Assembly: GCA_024138025.1 (NCBI GenBank)
Contig: JAMXBD010000813.1
Coordinates: 310,001 to 374,000, forward strand
Direction of reading: 5' to 3'
DNA length: 64,000 bases
From: Combretum micranthum
Taxonomy: Eukaryota; Streptophyta; Magnoliopsida; Myrtales; Combretaceae
Below are positions 1 through 12,423 of this stretch, in pieces. Numbering within the stretch: the stretch's first letter is position 1; every line of letters begins with the position of its first letter. Position numbers and translations under genes: made by a program. The notes below the pieces were generated by a model. It was not told where the DNA came from. It did no database searches and saw only the letters and a list, made by a program, of their open reading frames with translations.

Positions 1-1722
1 GTTTGAAATGAATAATTTTATCAAGATAATGAAGGTATTAGGTATATAGGTCATCAAGGCTTTATCCTAGTAAAATTGTGGATGATTTTCAAATAGATAA
101 AGTTAGTTTTCTCAAACAAGTGTTCTTGACATTATTGCAAAGTAAAAGTTTTCCAAAAATTCTTTTTAACCAAAAATCATTAAGGAAACACATATAGGTA
201 GCTCATATCATTTCATTCATGATAATAACTTGTAGATTATGCATGCACATATAATATACTTGGTAGAAATAATTCAAATTTCACAAAACAATTTTGGAAA
301 TACAAGTTCTAACTACTAATCACATAGGATCCGAGCATTCTGAGACCTATACGTTTTCAAAACTTAAGAATAACATCATAGATAGATAGATCTTTCGAAG
401 TGGATAGAAATAGATAGCTTATTTGCAAAATTCCGAGTTAAAATGGCCAAGTTATGGTCGTTTTAAGTTGGAATTTCCATCTACTACGAAAATTACTAAC
501 TGAAGAGTTTTTATTTAATAAGTTGGAATTAATTATGGTATGAAGTACTCATTTGGGTATTTCCTTCATCTAGGTGACTTTGAATCGGGGAAAATTCTTG
601 TTTTCGGATTGATACCTTTAGAGACCGGTGTCCATGGCTGAGTGAGTTCATTATCTTTAAATTATATGCTTTTGATTGTGTTTGTAATAATAGTGGCATT
701 AGAACTAGGACAAGGTAAAATTGAAATGTGCATGTGAATTCTATTTGATTGAATTGATGATTAGAATATCGAAATGAGAATTGTTATATATAGTTGTATG
801 ATTTAGTATAGAATTGAAGTGTCTGAAATATCTATGATCGCCTATAATTCGCTTAAATAATATGCCATGATCTTACAATTAAATTGACCATGCATACCAT
901 ATGTTGAGTCACATTACATTTTTTATTATACCTTTGTGGGAAGAATGTATAATAGCTAGGCAACGAGTGGGCCTAAAAACTCGAATGTTGGCATGGAATT
1001 GCCTGAATTAAAATGGAAGTGGTGTAAGCACTTGAATCAACTATAAAATTAATGATGGGTGTGCACCTGAATCAACCACTATATAAATGAAAAAAATTGA
1101 AATCTATAGTCGTATGGGCTTGAAACACCTAACCTAGAATGGAGGGCGTAAATCCATTCAACATAGGACTCCTAAAAAGTCTTATGTATTGTATGCTTAC
1201 ATGCTTTTGCATTTCATATGCTTATCTAATATAACTTACTTTCCCTATTGTTGATGGAGTATTTAATTTTGGAAGTGAAACTCACTAAGCTAGTGTAGCT
1301 TATGCCCCCATAGCTTCTTTTTGATGTAGTTCCCGTACATATGGCTGCGTCCCCGGACTTGGCCAAATCAGATAATGCGGAGTTAGGAGTTTTCCCTTAA
1401 AAGATATAATTACATTTGTGTAAACTTTCATAGCAGACCTTAAATGATCGGGTTGATATTAAAAACTAATATCTAGACTTTTTGTTTAGTGTGGGAATGC
1501 CCCTTAGTATTTTGTAAATGATCCTGAAATATATGTGGTTCATGTTTTTATGCTTATTCTATCAAGTTGAAATATCTATCTCCAATTACTTATGTATTCT
1601 ATTGTCGTAAGGGAACACATTGCATCTAATACAAGACTTTAAAATGACTGTAGTAGTGATTCTTAAGTCTCAATTAGCATGCGGTGGATTGTTAAGTTTA
1701 GAGTACCCTTTGGGACGCGATA
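1..1722 (+). repeat. Family L large LTR, truncated by window edge
   Basis: This is the 3' part of a family L LTR in sense orientation. It carries the shared block around 385-476 (AGATCTTTC, then TTCCGAGTTAAAATGG and AAGTTATGG), the GGAGGGCGTAAATCCATTCA box near 1141, the two-tier stem-loop at 1622-1682, and the degenerate terminal GGGTACCC-like segment (GAGTACCCTTTGGGACGCG). The 5' end with U3 and TATA box lies outside the window, so its duplication cannot be checked. No primer-binding site is visible after 1722, so solo LTR and 5' LTR cannot be separated. Confidence 0.8.
1622..1682 (+). other. Family L U5 two-tier stem-loop, copy 1
   Basis: The outer arms pair GCAT with ATGC, CTAAT with ATTAG and AGACTT with AAGTCT. 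The inner hairpin ATGAC...GTGAT is damaged by one mismatch. The same structure occurs at the same place in ten other copies with different arm sequences. Confidence 0.65.
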
Positions 1723-2729
1723 ATAATAGTCTTCAGGTAGGTCATTAGTAAAGCAAGATTCACCTGGATGTAGTAGAGAATCCAAAGATTACACTAGGAA
1801 ATACCTTTAGAAGCTATTTGCGTAACTAAGTTATACAAGCTTTAAGTTTTCTGAAATTCTCAAGCCTAAACTTTAATCACATAGAACTTTTTCATTTCTA
1901 ATTTGTTTTAAGCAAATGAGTAGTTGATTGCGCTTAGTTTTTTTAGTACTTTTTCATGGTATAATTATTTTTTCTAAAATAGGAGGTTAAGAAATAAAAT
2001 TAGGTGCATCAAATTACAACTTTAATTTAATTAGCAACAAACCTAAGTATTTTTAACATTTTACTGAAGAACTCCTTTCCATGTCTCTTTATCCTACCAT
2101 ATATATTCTTAAACGTATCTTGGTTGATCTCCTTTTACAATTTCAAACCTCAACCATCATATTGAACTGAGGTGATAGGGTATATCAAAGTTTTACTATA
2201 ATTCCTTAAGTATTTCTCATGGCAAGAACTAAATACTTAAGATGTTTCATGTTTTTCAATCTACATTCATCATCCATGTCCAATCTTACTTTACAATTAG
2301 AAGTTTGAGGAAGGCATGTGACTTACCAAAATTCCCTAGAACTTAGGCTTCCTCTCCATATCCTAGAATTACGCCCCAAGTAGGAGAATGTTGCAACTAA
2401 CAAATTGTGCACCATATCTTGTTTCGTTGGTGGTTGGCACAAAGGAATAGGTATCTTAAAGGGAAGTGAATTTGAGTAGAAGTATTTGAGCATTGATGTT
2501 GTTTAAGGTATCAAAGGTTTTTAGGAAATCTTTTTGGTTGAAAAGAAATTTTAGGAGACGACGGTGCTAAAAATTATTCAGCTAGAAAAAGTTTAACAAC
2601 TTTGCAAAGAAAGGTGGATCTTGAATTGATCGATGGAGGAAAGCTAGCGTGGCAATTCAAGGAATTGGGGATTAATGTTTGCTGAGTAGAGATCTGAAAA
2701 GCAATAGCAACAGCTTGGAGGTGGCTTGC
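1723..2729. other. Unassigned AT-rich sequence
   Basis: I see no coding region, RNA gene or recognised repeat here. It resumes at 5716 after the inserted LTR, since removing 2730-5710 and one duplication copy joins the two flanks. It could be the degenerate internal region of an old element whose LTR ends at 1722, but no primer-binding site supports that. Confidence 0.5.
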
Positions 2730-2769
2730 TGTTACGCCCCAACGGGTACCCTAAACGTGACAGCCTACC

Positions 2770-2830
2770 GTACACAATATTAAAACTTAAGAATGACTAC
2801 TTCATCACTCGAAAGCTTCTATATTGGTAC
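2770..2830 (-). other. Family L U5 two-tier stem-loop, element 2
   Basis: Outer arms begin and end with GTAC (plus-strand GTACACAATATTAAAACTT against AAAGCTTCTATATTGGTAC). Pairing is imperfect but sits at the same position as in the other copies. Confidence 0.55.
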
Positions 2831-4424
2831 AAGGCATATATTCACATCAAAGGGAGACCAGTGAAGTAATGCATTTTAAGATATTGGCAGCGGAACATGC
2901 AAAATAGCACTTAATATATTTCATTGAGATAAAAAGTCTTACAACTTCTAAGGGGCATTCCCCAGATAATTTCATAACAACATGGTCTTACTAATATAAA
3001 TAACAAAAGCTAGAAGATTTTAGAAGAAATCTACTCTAAAACTTCAAAACAAAATTCCTCTAAAAGCTTCCCAAAATAAAGATTCTACTCAGATGATCAA
3101 GATGGTCTTGGGTACAAAATAACGATCCTACAACATCAAAAGTTTATAGGGGTATAAGCATAACTAGCTTAGTGAGATATTCCTTGCGCAAAAGTACTCA
3201 TAACAGGCAATTAACCAAGTTTAATAATCAAGCATATGAAATGCAACAATCATATGATCAAACATTACATACGACTATCCGGTTTCGTATGTATGATGGA
3301 TTTACCTCTCCATCAGTGGTTAAGGAATGATTTGAACTAGGCCCCAAATGACCTCCTTAAAAGTTTGCGCACGTCTTGGGGTTCTAACGAATCGTACTAC
3401 TAGTCCCCGAGCTTTCCTTACCCAAAGCGATAGATCCAACTCGGCTACAACTTGAGATCGTATTCTCCGAACGTCCTAAATCCTCAAGGTGTAGCTAGGT
3501 AGCTTACCTTTTCGGTCCCACGCTAAGGAGTGGTAACAAAATTTCAAAATGATATTCTAAGTGATATGTATGAGCAATTTATTATGTGGGGATTCCAATA
3601 TGACATTAAATCATTGAAAGCGATCAAGCAATAATTGCACACATGGCAATACATACATAGAAACAATTATATCAATCACAGATTGGGTTCCGATATACTT
3701 ATCGTTCATTGATCGCACATAACAATTCACATACATAATTCCCATGATATCCCACATGCATATCAATTTTATCTTTTCCCAACATCTAGTGCTCTATTCT
3801 ACAAGCACATGCGCGAATATATAATCGTAAAGGAAATTCACTCGTCCATAGTGATTTTTTATGGGTAGAAGTAATCCTCGGGGAAGAGAAGATCTTAGTC
3901 CTCGACATCTAAACAAAAGAAATATCTTATAAGTTATTTATTATTTTTAGTAGAGCTTATCCTTAGAAAGGTTATTCTTTGATAATTTTGTAAAACTTAT
4001 CTAAACCTTAGTATGTTGATGAAAACTTTACATATAAGTTTAAGAAAACTTTTGGTTAAACAAAGAATTAGGTTTAAAGAAACTTTCTTATTTAATTGGT
4101 TTGAAAAGAGAGTTTGTGATAACTTTATTTTATTGATAAAATCCCACATAGTAGTATTACTAAAACTTGAGCTAAACTTATCCAACTTTAGAAAATATTT
4201 GTTAGGTTAAAACTTTAAGTCTTTATGGAAAAATAATTTCTTATGTGACAAAATTTATTTTTAAAAAGAGTTCCTATATTTATTACTTAAGAAAACTCCT
4301 TTTCATTATAGTTGAGACAATAACAACATGTTCATGCATGAATGAGAATATGTAACTATGAGAAATATAATAAAAACAACATAATATGATAAATATAACA
4401 AGAGCATAAAAGTAAAGTCAAGTA

Positions 4425-4555
4425 TTGGGAACCTTAGCTTCATCAAGGTATCCCGGGACTAAGAATAGACTATCCCAAAAGAAAAGAAAAGAAAAGAAAG
4501 AAAATTGTTTTGACTTGATATGAATAAGTTTAAGACTAGAAAGACTAGTCTTAAT
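4425..4555 (-). other. Four-hairpin cluster, element 2
   Basis: Minus-strand cluster: AAGACTAG...CTAGTCTT, a damaged second hairpin, a GGGA-TAGTC...TAGTCCC-type third hairpin, and ACCTTGATGAAGCTAAGGT. It lies about 450 nt downstream of the TATA motif, as in the other copies. Confidence 0.6.
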
Positions 4556-4993
4556 AATAGCATAGAAATAAATAAATAACAAGTGAGCTTATATGTTCTA
4601 AAGAAATATATATGTATATATACATAATATACATAATACTATATAGAAGTTAAATTAGAACAAATAATAATAACAATAATAACAACAACATAATAACAAC
4701 ATAATAGAAGACATGAACAAAAACAAAACATGAACATATTGTTACTTCTTTAAGAAACATACACTAAGCTCATGTTAAGTTAAATGAATATGATGAGTGA
4801 ATAAGATAGATTTTTACCTAAGGTTTATGTGTTTGTTGAAGAGGAATGGAATGGTTTGTAGTAATATGTGTGTAAATTGGTTTTATGGAGAAAAGAGAAA
4901 ACATGAGAGAGATTTTGAGAGAGGGATTTTATAGAGTGATTTTGGTAGAGTTTTAGTAGGAAATGAATTGTGTGAAAGAATGAACAAGGAAAA

Positions 4994-5004
4994 GGGTATT
5001 TATA
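4994..5004 (-). promoter_or_regulatory. LTR TATA box, element 2
   Basis: Minus-strand TATAAATACCC about 706 bp from the LTR 5' end. The same motif at a similar distance recurs in most family L copies. Confidence 0.6.
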
Positions 5005-6399
5005 AAGTTTTGGAATGGAAATTAGATGTAATAAAATAAAATGAAAAAGAAAAATAATTTGATGGAAGAGAGAGAGAGAAGGTGCTGGTTCTACATGTAG
5101 AGGGTGAGGAAAATTAATTTATTTTATTGTTTTGTAATAAAAAGAAGTAATATGTAAAGTGTGATGTGATTAAAGTAGTATGTGGAAGATAAATTATAAG
5201 GTATATGTATGGTAACGTGTAAGAATAGAGTGTAAGAAAAAGTAGAGATAGATGAATAGTAATGAATAGTAGAAAAGGACTGTAAATAGTAGATTAAACA
5301 ATTAAAATACCAGTAGTAAAGAAAATACGTGTAACAGCCTATATCTGATATTTTTAGTTACCGAAAAATTCTATAACTGACAATTTTTAAATCATTATAT
5401 TTTTACGAGTCTATTGGTGTTATCGGAATATTTTTACTATCCGGTGCATCGAGACACGGTTTTTGAGAACTGATCCCGTTCGGATCCGAAAGACACTAAA
5501 AAATTATAAATCTGATATTATTAAGCTTTCCTACATTATTACAAACCATATTCCATAATTATCTTAATTTTTTGTCTAAGGTTTAAGAACACGGGATTGC
5601 CGGATCTAGATTCACTAGACTAAACATAGAACTAGGTTAACTTTAGGATTCCGGTTTGATTTTCGGTTCTTAGGGTTTGCTTATATTATCAAAAAATCTA
5701 AGGGCTTACACTTGTGCTGCATGTTCTTAACTATTTGGTGGAGTAGACAAGAATTGAATTTAAATAGTAGTAATAGGAAAGGGGGATAGAAGGTGTAGCA
5801 GGGCTGTTATATCACCGGAGTAAGTGGCATGTGTTTATGTTGTTTTTTACAAGACTAAAAGAGATGATTGAACCCCCTTTTTCCTTTCATTTTTGGCCAC
5901 ACACTTTAGTAATGGAATAGAGGCGGTCCTTTGCGCCATATACAATGGTGGTGGTGTTTGTACAAGGAAGTGGCGGTGTGGTTAATGTGAAGGACAAATC
6001 ATTTATCCTGTTTGACACATGAAGGTGTAGTTGTCACCATGTTAGGTTGTCCTTACCTTATCATGACATGTCAAGGGATGGTTATGGCATTGTATGAGAA
6101 CTTTTAAGGGAAAAGCTACTATGACATAAGAGAAGGTGTGGGATGTAGGTTGAAATCTAATATTGTCCCAATCTTAATTAATTGCCCCTTTTACACCCGT
6201 CACTAACCTCCCATCGAGCCCTATTTTCACCATGACAGCTCACACGTCTACCATTGTATGACAAGGTTAGTGCGAAAGGGATGATCAAGGAAGGATAAAG
6301 AGATGAAAATTGATTTTGTTTTAGCTAGAATTTCATATTTCCTTGCTGTCATGGAGGTACTAAGGCAATTGTCGTCATACTTGACCAATCATTATTTTA

Positions 6400-7080
6400 C
6401 CGTAGCATGATAGGGACGTGCAGAATGATTTGTATAAATTAATAAGGATCAGGAAGTGCAATTTAAGGAATCTTGATGGAGTAAATGAATGTAATTTGAT
6501 AGACGTGAGGGTAGGAATTTGCTAAACTCTTTCTAAGATGATGTTGGGCTCTTATCTATAAGACACTACAAAATAGATGGTGGCTCTCTTAATCTCAATG
6601 GTTTAAGAAACAAATATACTAATGAATTAAGCCAAGTTGGGGTGTTGCCTTGCATGTATGTGACTATGCCCCACCTTAACACTTGCTCCAGTTGTCACTT
6701 GCCTAGATTGTTGGAAGAACAAGGTCAAAGGATAGCAGCAGCAATCAACAGGAATGTTGAAGCGTTTTGTAAGGAGCAGGGAATTATATTTGGCATAAAA
6801 TAATTGAAGAAAATGACTTTGATTTGATAGGGGTCAAGGTATTTATGGATTGACTTGTGGCCAGTTGTCTAAGAGTTTTAATTGATTCTTGCTATATCAT
6901 GACCTAGTAGGGAATTATAAGGTGGTAATCCATAAATTTTTCTAAGAAGTAAGGAACTAAGCTCTACTAAGGTGATACTCAAAGTTAGCATAATTTGATA
7001 GGGATGAAGGTGGATGGTTTGATCTTAAGTTGACACTTATGCTCTCATGTTCTCAAATGTTAAGGTAGCGATGAGGTGCT
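6400..7080. repeat. Degenerate ~85-bp tandem repeat
   Basis: Variants of GATAGGGATGAAGGTGG recur near 6408, 6494, 6818, 6903 and 6988. Adjacent spacings are about 85 or 86 bp, and the one larger gap (324 bp) is roughly four units. A second motif, TTCTAAG or TCTTAAG, follows about 34-48 bp later in the units at 6494, 6818, 6903 and 6988. The copies are strongly diverged, so the period is a hand estimate. Confidence 0.35.
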
Positions 7081-8020
7081 ATTGTTTGACATGGCAGCTC
7101 ATAATGTTGTGCTCTTGTTATGGTTTTGTCGCAACACCAAAAAAAAAAAAAATGAAACCAATTTTGTGTATTTGAATGTTGTCCTATTTGGGCGGTGACT
7201 TGGGGACATATGTGTCCAACGGTGGCGGTTATTTTTCTTGACTGAAGGAAACTAATAAAAAAAACTATAGCACATCTTGCCAACTTTCATGTTGTCCTTG
7301 ATTCGAGCATTGGTCATGGTTTACTAAAGGGAAGCAGGTCGATTTGTTGAACTTGGGAACCTAACTCCTCTGCTGTCATAAACACTTCAGGACAGTTGTC
7401 ATGAGTTTCATATTAGATCCTATCGTGGCAATCAAAGAGTTGCAGACTTAATTTGTCAGTAAAGTTTGTTCTACATTGGCAATACAATGTGTAGACCTTG
7501 CTGATTACAGGTGAACAGATAGGGATTAAAATGACGCATGATTTCCTTGAACGACACTTAAGTACTTCAACTTCCTAAGCAACCGTGGCATGCCCACCTA
7601 TCCTACTATTTTCCCTAAGCTGGTTGTCAGTCGTTCATGATGAATCTTAGAGAGGGAATTGCAGCATTTAAGGGAGAGGAGGGTTTAGATATTAGCTCAG
7701 AAATTCTAGGGAAAAGCCAAAAAAAAAACAGGAAAACTGCAGTAACTTGTTAATTTGAAAAACAAAAATCCACATGTCTGGCTATCGTGGGTGCTTAAGG
7801 ACAGTTGTTCAATAGGTCAAATCATTTTTCACCATACACAAACCAAAACAAGGAAGGAAAAACTTGATGGTGATCACTGTTAGTTGAAGTAACTAAGCAA
7901 CATGTGTTGAAATCTCTTATTGGGCGAAACTGTGCACAACTGCGATGCTCCTTTGTTGATTCTACGAAGAGGGGGTATTGGTTGTATTTCAGCCATTTGG
8001 TGATCATGGAATGCTATGCT

Positions 8021-8104
8021 GTTGGCTCTACTAGGACTCGTTGGCTCTCAACATGGACTATGTTGGCTCTCATGCGACCCTATGGCAGTTTTGAAGTTGG
8101 CTCC
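8021..8104 (+). repeat. GTTGGCTCT mini-repeats
   Basis: GTTGGCTCT or GTTGGCTCC occurs at 8021, 8040, 8062 and 8096. Units of about 19, 22 and 34 bp also contain a shared GGACT. Confidence 0.5.
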
Positions 8105-8300
8105 TTAACAACCATGGGATGCTTAAGATATTCTATTGGTGTGGGTGTGGGTTCTAGTTTATACTTATTGAACACTTCAGTTTACTATTTCATGTAAGGG
8201 CCTAGTAACTTGTTGAAGTAAAACGAGGAAAATAATTGAATTATCTAAGGGAGTTTGATTTGAAAGGAAGGGCTTGATATGCCATCTTCATGTGGAAATC

Positions 8301-10786
8301 TAGAAGAATAGAGTTGGAAAGGGAAAGGAAGAAATAGGTTAAATTAATTAAATTAAATATCAGTTAAAGGCTTGGAGTTTTATTCAAGTTTTCAGTTACT
8401 CAATTCATTGTTGTTGTCTAAAGAACTAATGATCCTAACTACTTTGGTCCAAGGTCATCTACGGTACCAGATCCGTTTCTAAATGTTCAATTTGATTCTC
8501 AACATAATTCATGGAATCATTGGGTTAATAAATTGTACCAATGTTTAATGACCCTAACTTAGAAACACCAATTGAATTTTTTTACTAAGTCAAGTTCGTA
8601 GTTTGGCGGTCGAATATTCAAGGGTCCCTATACATTTTAGAATACACATATTATAGATATTATTCATTTTTTATCTATCTACACTTACTTATATGAGTAA
8701 TAATTAATGTTTAAGTTTAGGTAAAAGAAAAGAAGAAAATTAGAGGTGGTTTTTCATACATGTTTTGTTATTTTCTTAAGATCTTGTTGTCAATTTTAAT
8801 AATTATTACAAATTACGCTTACAAAAAATTTGGGGGATCAGAATCTAACTACTAGACTAGTTACATGCTTGAAGACAAAGACATTTGTCTATTTAGTCAA
8901 TTAGTTTTGTGTTGTTAATGTTGCATTAAGGGATATGTAGTTTGATATTAGGTATGGATACATGTTAGATACAAGGGTATGTTTAGTCGACTCTACGAGT
9001 CACGGTGTTTAATTCCTATTAATGTGTGTTTTGGTGATGTAGTTACTCCAACACATGGGAGATGCCAATTTGCATGTACTATGATATTGTGGTGTGACCA
9101 CATAAATGTGTAACTTGGAGATTGTGATAATCGATGTGGAATTTAGTAGGTTTGGAGCCTTAGCAAGCCTATATTTAATATAGAAATATGAGAGATTGTA
9201 AATAACCCTAAGTTTAGGCCATTATAAAGTTACTCAGTTTGACATCCCTACCATTATAAGAATATCCAGGTCCTTCCCATTGATATCATCTCTACTTCAT
9301 GGAGAATTAGAAATATAAATATAAAATAGAGAATTTGTTTATGGATGGTCTAGTAACATTACCATGAAATATATTGGATTCAAATCTTTTCCTTCCCTAT
9401 TGTAATGCAAAAGGAAAAAAAATTAAAATGGATAATTTCATGTTGAACACTCTAGAACCAAAAATATGTTAAAAGAAGTAAAGAACAACCTTTCAATGTT
9501 AAAAAAAAAAAAAAGAAGATTACACTGATCACCCCTATAAATTTTGAAAAAACACAAACACTCTACTTTTTTAAAAATGCTACAATTTCTCTCACTACTC
9601 TTTTATAGGCCGTATAATACTTAATTAAATAGCATATGACGTAGAAATATTAAGCTAACATGGCAACAAAATAATTACCTATCAATTTTCATGCCATTTT
9701 AATATTATTAATTTAAAATAAAAATATTAAAATAATATTATTTATTAATATATAAAACATAAAAATGAAATACGACCTACATAAGTTAAAGCAGTAAAAG
9801 AAAAATATTAATCATTTGCTGCTACTTAAAAAAAATCTCTATAAATATCAAGGTATAAAAAAGACGTTGTTGTTGTTGTTGTTGTTGTTTATTTCACGAA
9901 ACATGGGAAAAATCAACATAAAAATATACGCAATATGAATCATCTGCATTCAAAAATTGTGTTTAATCATCAAACCTCGTGATCTATTTTTAACCAATAT
10001 AAATATACACAAATATATATATATTTATAAATTCTTGTGAAGTTGTCTGAATTTGAGTAGAATAGAAAGAAAGATATCACAATGAAAGAAACATAGATAA
10101 ATTTTCAATTCCACCATCGATCTCTATTTTCATATCATTATATATATTATATTAGTTTAGTTTATACGTATTGGATTTATTTTTTATATATTTTAATATG
10201 TTATGTTCTTTTTTTTTTCTTTTAACTATTTCCAAACTTTCTAGTTAAGTTTAAAATGATACAAAAATTAATAAGTATTTATTTTGTTGTCATATGGGCT
10301 TCTTTAGAATATGCATTTTAATTATTTATTACGAGGCTTACACAAAAGCAAGGAATGTAGCATTTTCAAAATTAGCTAGTTCCACCCCTAAAACCATCGG
10401 TTCAAGAACTAACATAACCGGCAGTTCTTATAGTTCCAAAAATAGAAAAAACAAAGAAAAGAATATTATAAAAAATTGTAATTAAAAAATATTTAAATTA
10501 TTTTCAATTGAATTGTTAAAAATTTTGTTCCTATTCGCAACATTTAATGCGTTGTTATTAATAATACAAGTAATATTTATATTTGAAATCATGTGTTATT
10601 GAGTTTATATAAACTTTTAATCAAAGTAGAATTTTCTTTCTTATGAATGCGGGACTTGCTTTTACGTTTGTGCGACTTATTTGTATCTTAAATATTTTAT
10701 AGTGCTACATTGCTAATATGATAACTAAAAAAGTACAAATAATTGTATATAAATAAACACATAACTAAGCGCTTATTTTAACTAAT
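8301..10786. other. Unassigned AT-rich flank left of the gypsy element
   Basis: No gene or RNA was recognised. The stretch includes a (GTT)n microsatellite near 9868-9890 and a GGTTC/GAACC-rich patch at 10375-10445. It ends with CTAAT (10782-10786), the left target duplication of the gypsy element. Confidence 0.5.
9868..9890. repeat. (GTT)n microsatellite
   Basis: About seven consecutive GTT units in AT-rich unassigned DNA. Confidence 0.9.
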
Positions 10787-11213
10787 TGACGCAACATAAA
10801 ACGTTCAAAGAACAAAGTATTGCAAGAACAAGCAAGTTTTTCAAAGAAAAGTTCTCTAGTATTAGGGTTTCCAATTGATAAAATAATAGTTTCTCAAGCA
10901 AAAGACCTAAAAGACTATTTATAGTCTCAAAATAACAAGGAAAAGCCAAATAAACTAAATAAATTCGACAAAACAAAAGCTAGACGAAAGTTACCAGCCT
11001 TTACAAATAAAGGCCGACGGCCTTAACATCAAACTGGCGGCTCTGAACCTACGTCAGCTAAAGGCCAGCAACTTTGGCTCCTAAGCCGGTGGCTTTCCAA
11101 GGTAAGGCCAGTGGCTTTGGTTTGGTCTTGGTGCTGGTCAATGATGCTTCTTTCTATCCTTCTTGGCTCCTTCCATCTTAGTCAAATAGGCATCGGCTAC
11201 ATTGTTCGCATCA
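10787..11213 (-). repeat. 3' LTR of the gypsy element
   Basis: It aligns along its length with 28697-29101, sharing TTCAAAGAACAA, GTATTAGGGTTTCCAATTG and TTATAGTCTCAAAATAACAA. It begins TGACG and ends GCATCA on the plus strand. A minus-strand CTATAAATAGT motif (about 10913-10923) is a likely TATA box. Differences from the other LTR are mostly transitions, as expected for an old methylated element. Confidence 0.93.
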
Positions 11214-11226
11214 ATCTCCTCCACTT
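11214..11226 (-). other. Polypurine tract of the gypsy element
   Basis: Minus-strand AAGTGGAGGAGAT directly abuts the 3' LTR, the position and composition expected for the plus-strand primer. Confidence 0.8.
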
Positions 11227-11830
11227 AGGAAAAACTCGGTCTCAAGTTTAATTGAAGAGCCAAATAGAGTGGAATATCAGAACCATGGAATAGGGATAAA
11301 TCTGCCACATTAAATGTTTTAGAGATACCCATACTTTCCGGTAGGTCCACCATATAGGCATTGTCATTTATGCATTGAAGCACTACATAAGGACCATATT
11401 TCTTCGATTGAAGTTTGCTGTAAATACCGACTGAGAATCTCTCTTCGCTTAAGAAAACCATAACCTGATCACCAACCTCTCACGTTTCCTATGCTTATCG
11501 ATAACTTGTTTGTATCACTTATTTGCTTCTTCCAGCCATTGTTTCACCTCTTTCTGCACATCAACCACTTGCTCTGCCATATTCTTAGCTGGATTATTAA
11601 CACTTTCTCCCTTAGGCGACTTAAGCAAATCAAGAGTGTGATATGGTACCTTAGTGTAGATGACTGAGAAAGGAGATCGTCTGATTGCACTGTGAGCAGC
11701 ATTATTATAAGTGAACTCAGCCTGTGGAAGGATAATGTCCCATTGCTTCAGCATGTCACCACAAAGACTACGAATTAGATTCTCCAAAGTTCAGTTGATC
11801 GGCTCCGTTTGGCCATCGGTTTGTGGATGG
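11225..11830 (-). pseudogene. Gypsy integrase C-terminal half
   Basis: Two frames cover this stretch. 11515-11787 encodes the typical post-core segment of Ty3/gypsy integrases: W..ILPQAEFTYN, a Ser-Pro-Phe motif and V.YHTLDLL. 11225-11461 encodes the C-terminal fold with [24 protein letters not shown] and [12 protein letters not shown] frame break separates them. The protein would bind viral DNA ends and chromatin; here it is only a remnant. Confidence 0.88.
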
Positions 11831-12176
11831 GCTGTGCTACTGAACTACAAAGAAGAATCAAACAGCCTCTATAATGTTCTCTAAAAGTAACTCAGGAACT
11901 TGCTATCTCGGTTGGAAATGATGGTTTTGAGAACTCCATGCACATGGAAAACTTTCTTGAAAAACAATCTAGCCACACCAACTGCATCAGTAGTTTCCCT
12001 ACAAGGAATAAAATGTGACATTTTGGAAAATCTATCAACTACTAAAAAAACATAATCGACTCCTCTCTGTGTACGTGACAATCCCAACACAAAATCCATA
12101 GACAAATCCTCTCGAATTTTTTCGAAATTGGTAAAGGCATGTATAGCCCAATATTCTTAGACTGGCCCTTTAATCT
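11830..12176 (-). pseudogene. Gypsy integrase catalytic core
   Basis: The recognisable core is at 11881-12105: [33 protein letters not shown] and IISNRDSKF. The first catalytic Asp (MDF) is present. The second motif normally reads SDRD but here reads SNRD, so an active-site Asp is apparently lost. A stop follows at the end of the SKFLSYF segment, and the frame leading in from the zinc-binding part is broken. Confidence 0.88.
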
Positions 12177-12423
12177 CTAACAAACATAACACCTTTCTAT
12201 AAATTTGCTCACATCTCGCCTGAGTTGTGGCCAATAAAACCTCTCCTTCATTGCTACCAGCATCTTGTCACGCCTCAAATGACCAAACAATCCACCTAGC
12301 TGCAGATCACTAATCACGTGCTCTCTCAATGAAGTTCTTAGCAAACACAACTGGTTCTTATGCATCAAATAACCATCAAATAAGTAAAAACCAAAAACAG
12401 ATTGATTATTTGTTACCTAGTGC
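12177..12423 (-). pseudogene. Gypsy integrase zinc-binding domain
   Basis: The segment reads LGGLFGHLRRDKMLVAMKE and then FYWPQLRRDV..FIERCYVC, the HHCC domain preceding the integrase core. The second His and both Cys are visible. The first His appears replaced (LQLGG where family members have a His before the Gly run). A stop follows the CYVC. Confidence 0.85.

Larger units (their letters stand above)
2730..5710 (-). mobile_element. Family L solo LTR (element 2)
   Basis: In sense (minus) direction it starts TGTAAGCCC at 5710 and ends GGGGCGTAACA at 2730. The flanking 5-bp sites are CTTGC (2725-2729) and CTTGT (5711-5715), a target duplication with one mismatch. A TATAAATACCC promoter motif (minus strand) lies at about 4994-5004. 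The four-hairpin cluster and the U5 stem-loop are both present. The otherwise conserved GGCCATTTTAAGTTGGAA block is missing, which suggests an internal deletion. No coding sequence is present. Confidence 0.88.
5716..8300. other. Unassigned sequence with degenerate repeats
   Basis: No convincing gene is present; all open frames are short and lack recognisable domains. The stretch holds a degenerate repeat (6400-7080) and GTTGGCTCT mini-repeats (8021-8104). A purine-rich run GGGAGAGGAGGGT near 7671-7684 could be a polypurine tract of a worn-out retroelement, but no paired LTR was found. Confidence 0.5.

Noticed and set aside
7904..8197. 97-codon plus-strand frame
   Set aside because: Low complexity from GTTGGCTCT repeats, no recognisable domain, isolated in unassigned DNA.
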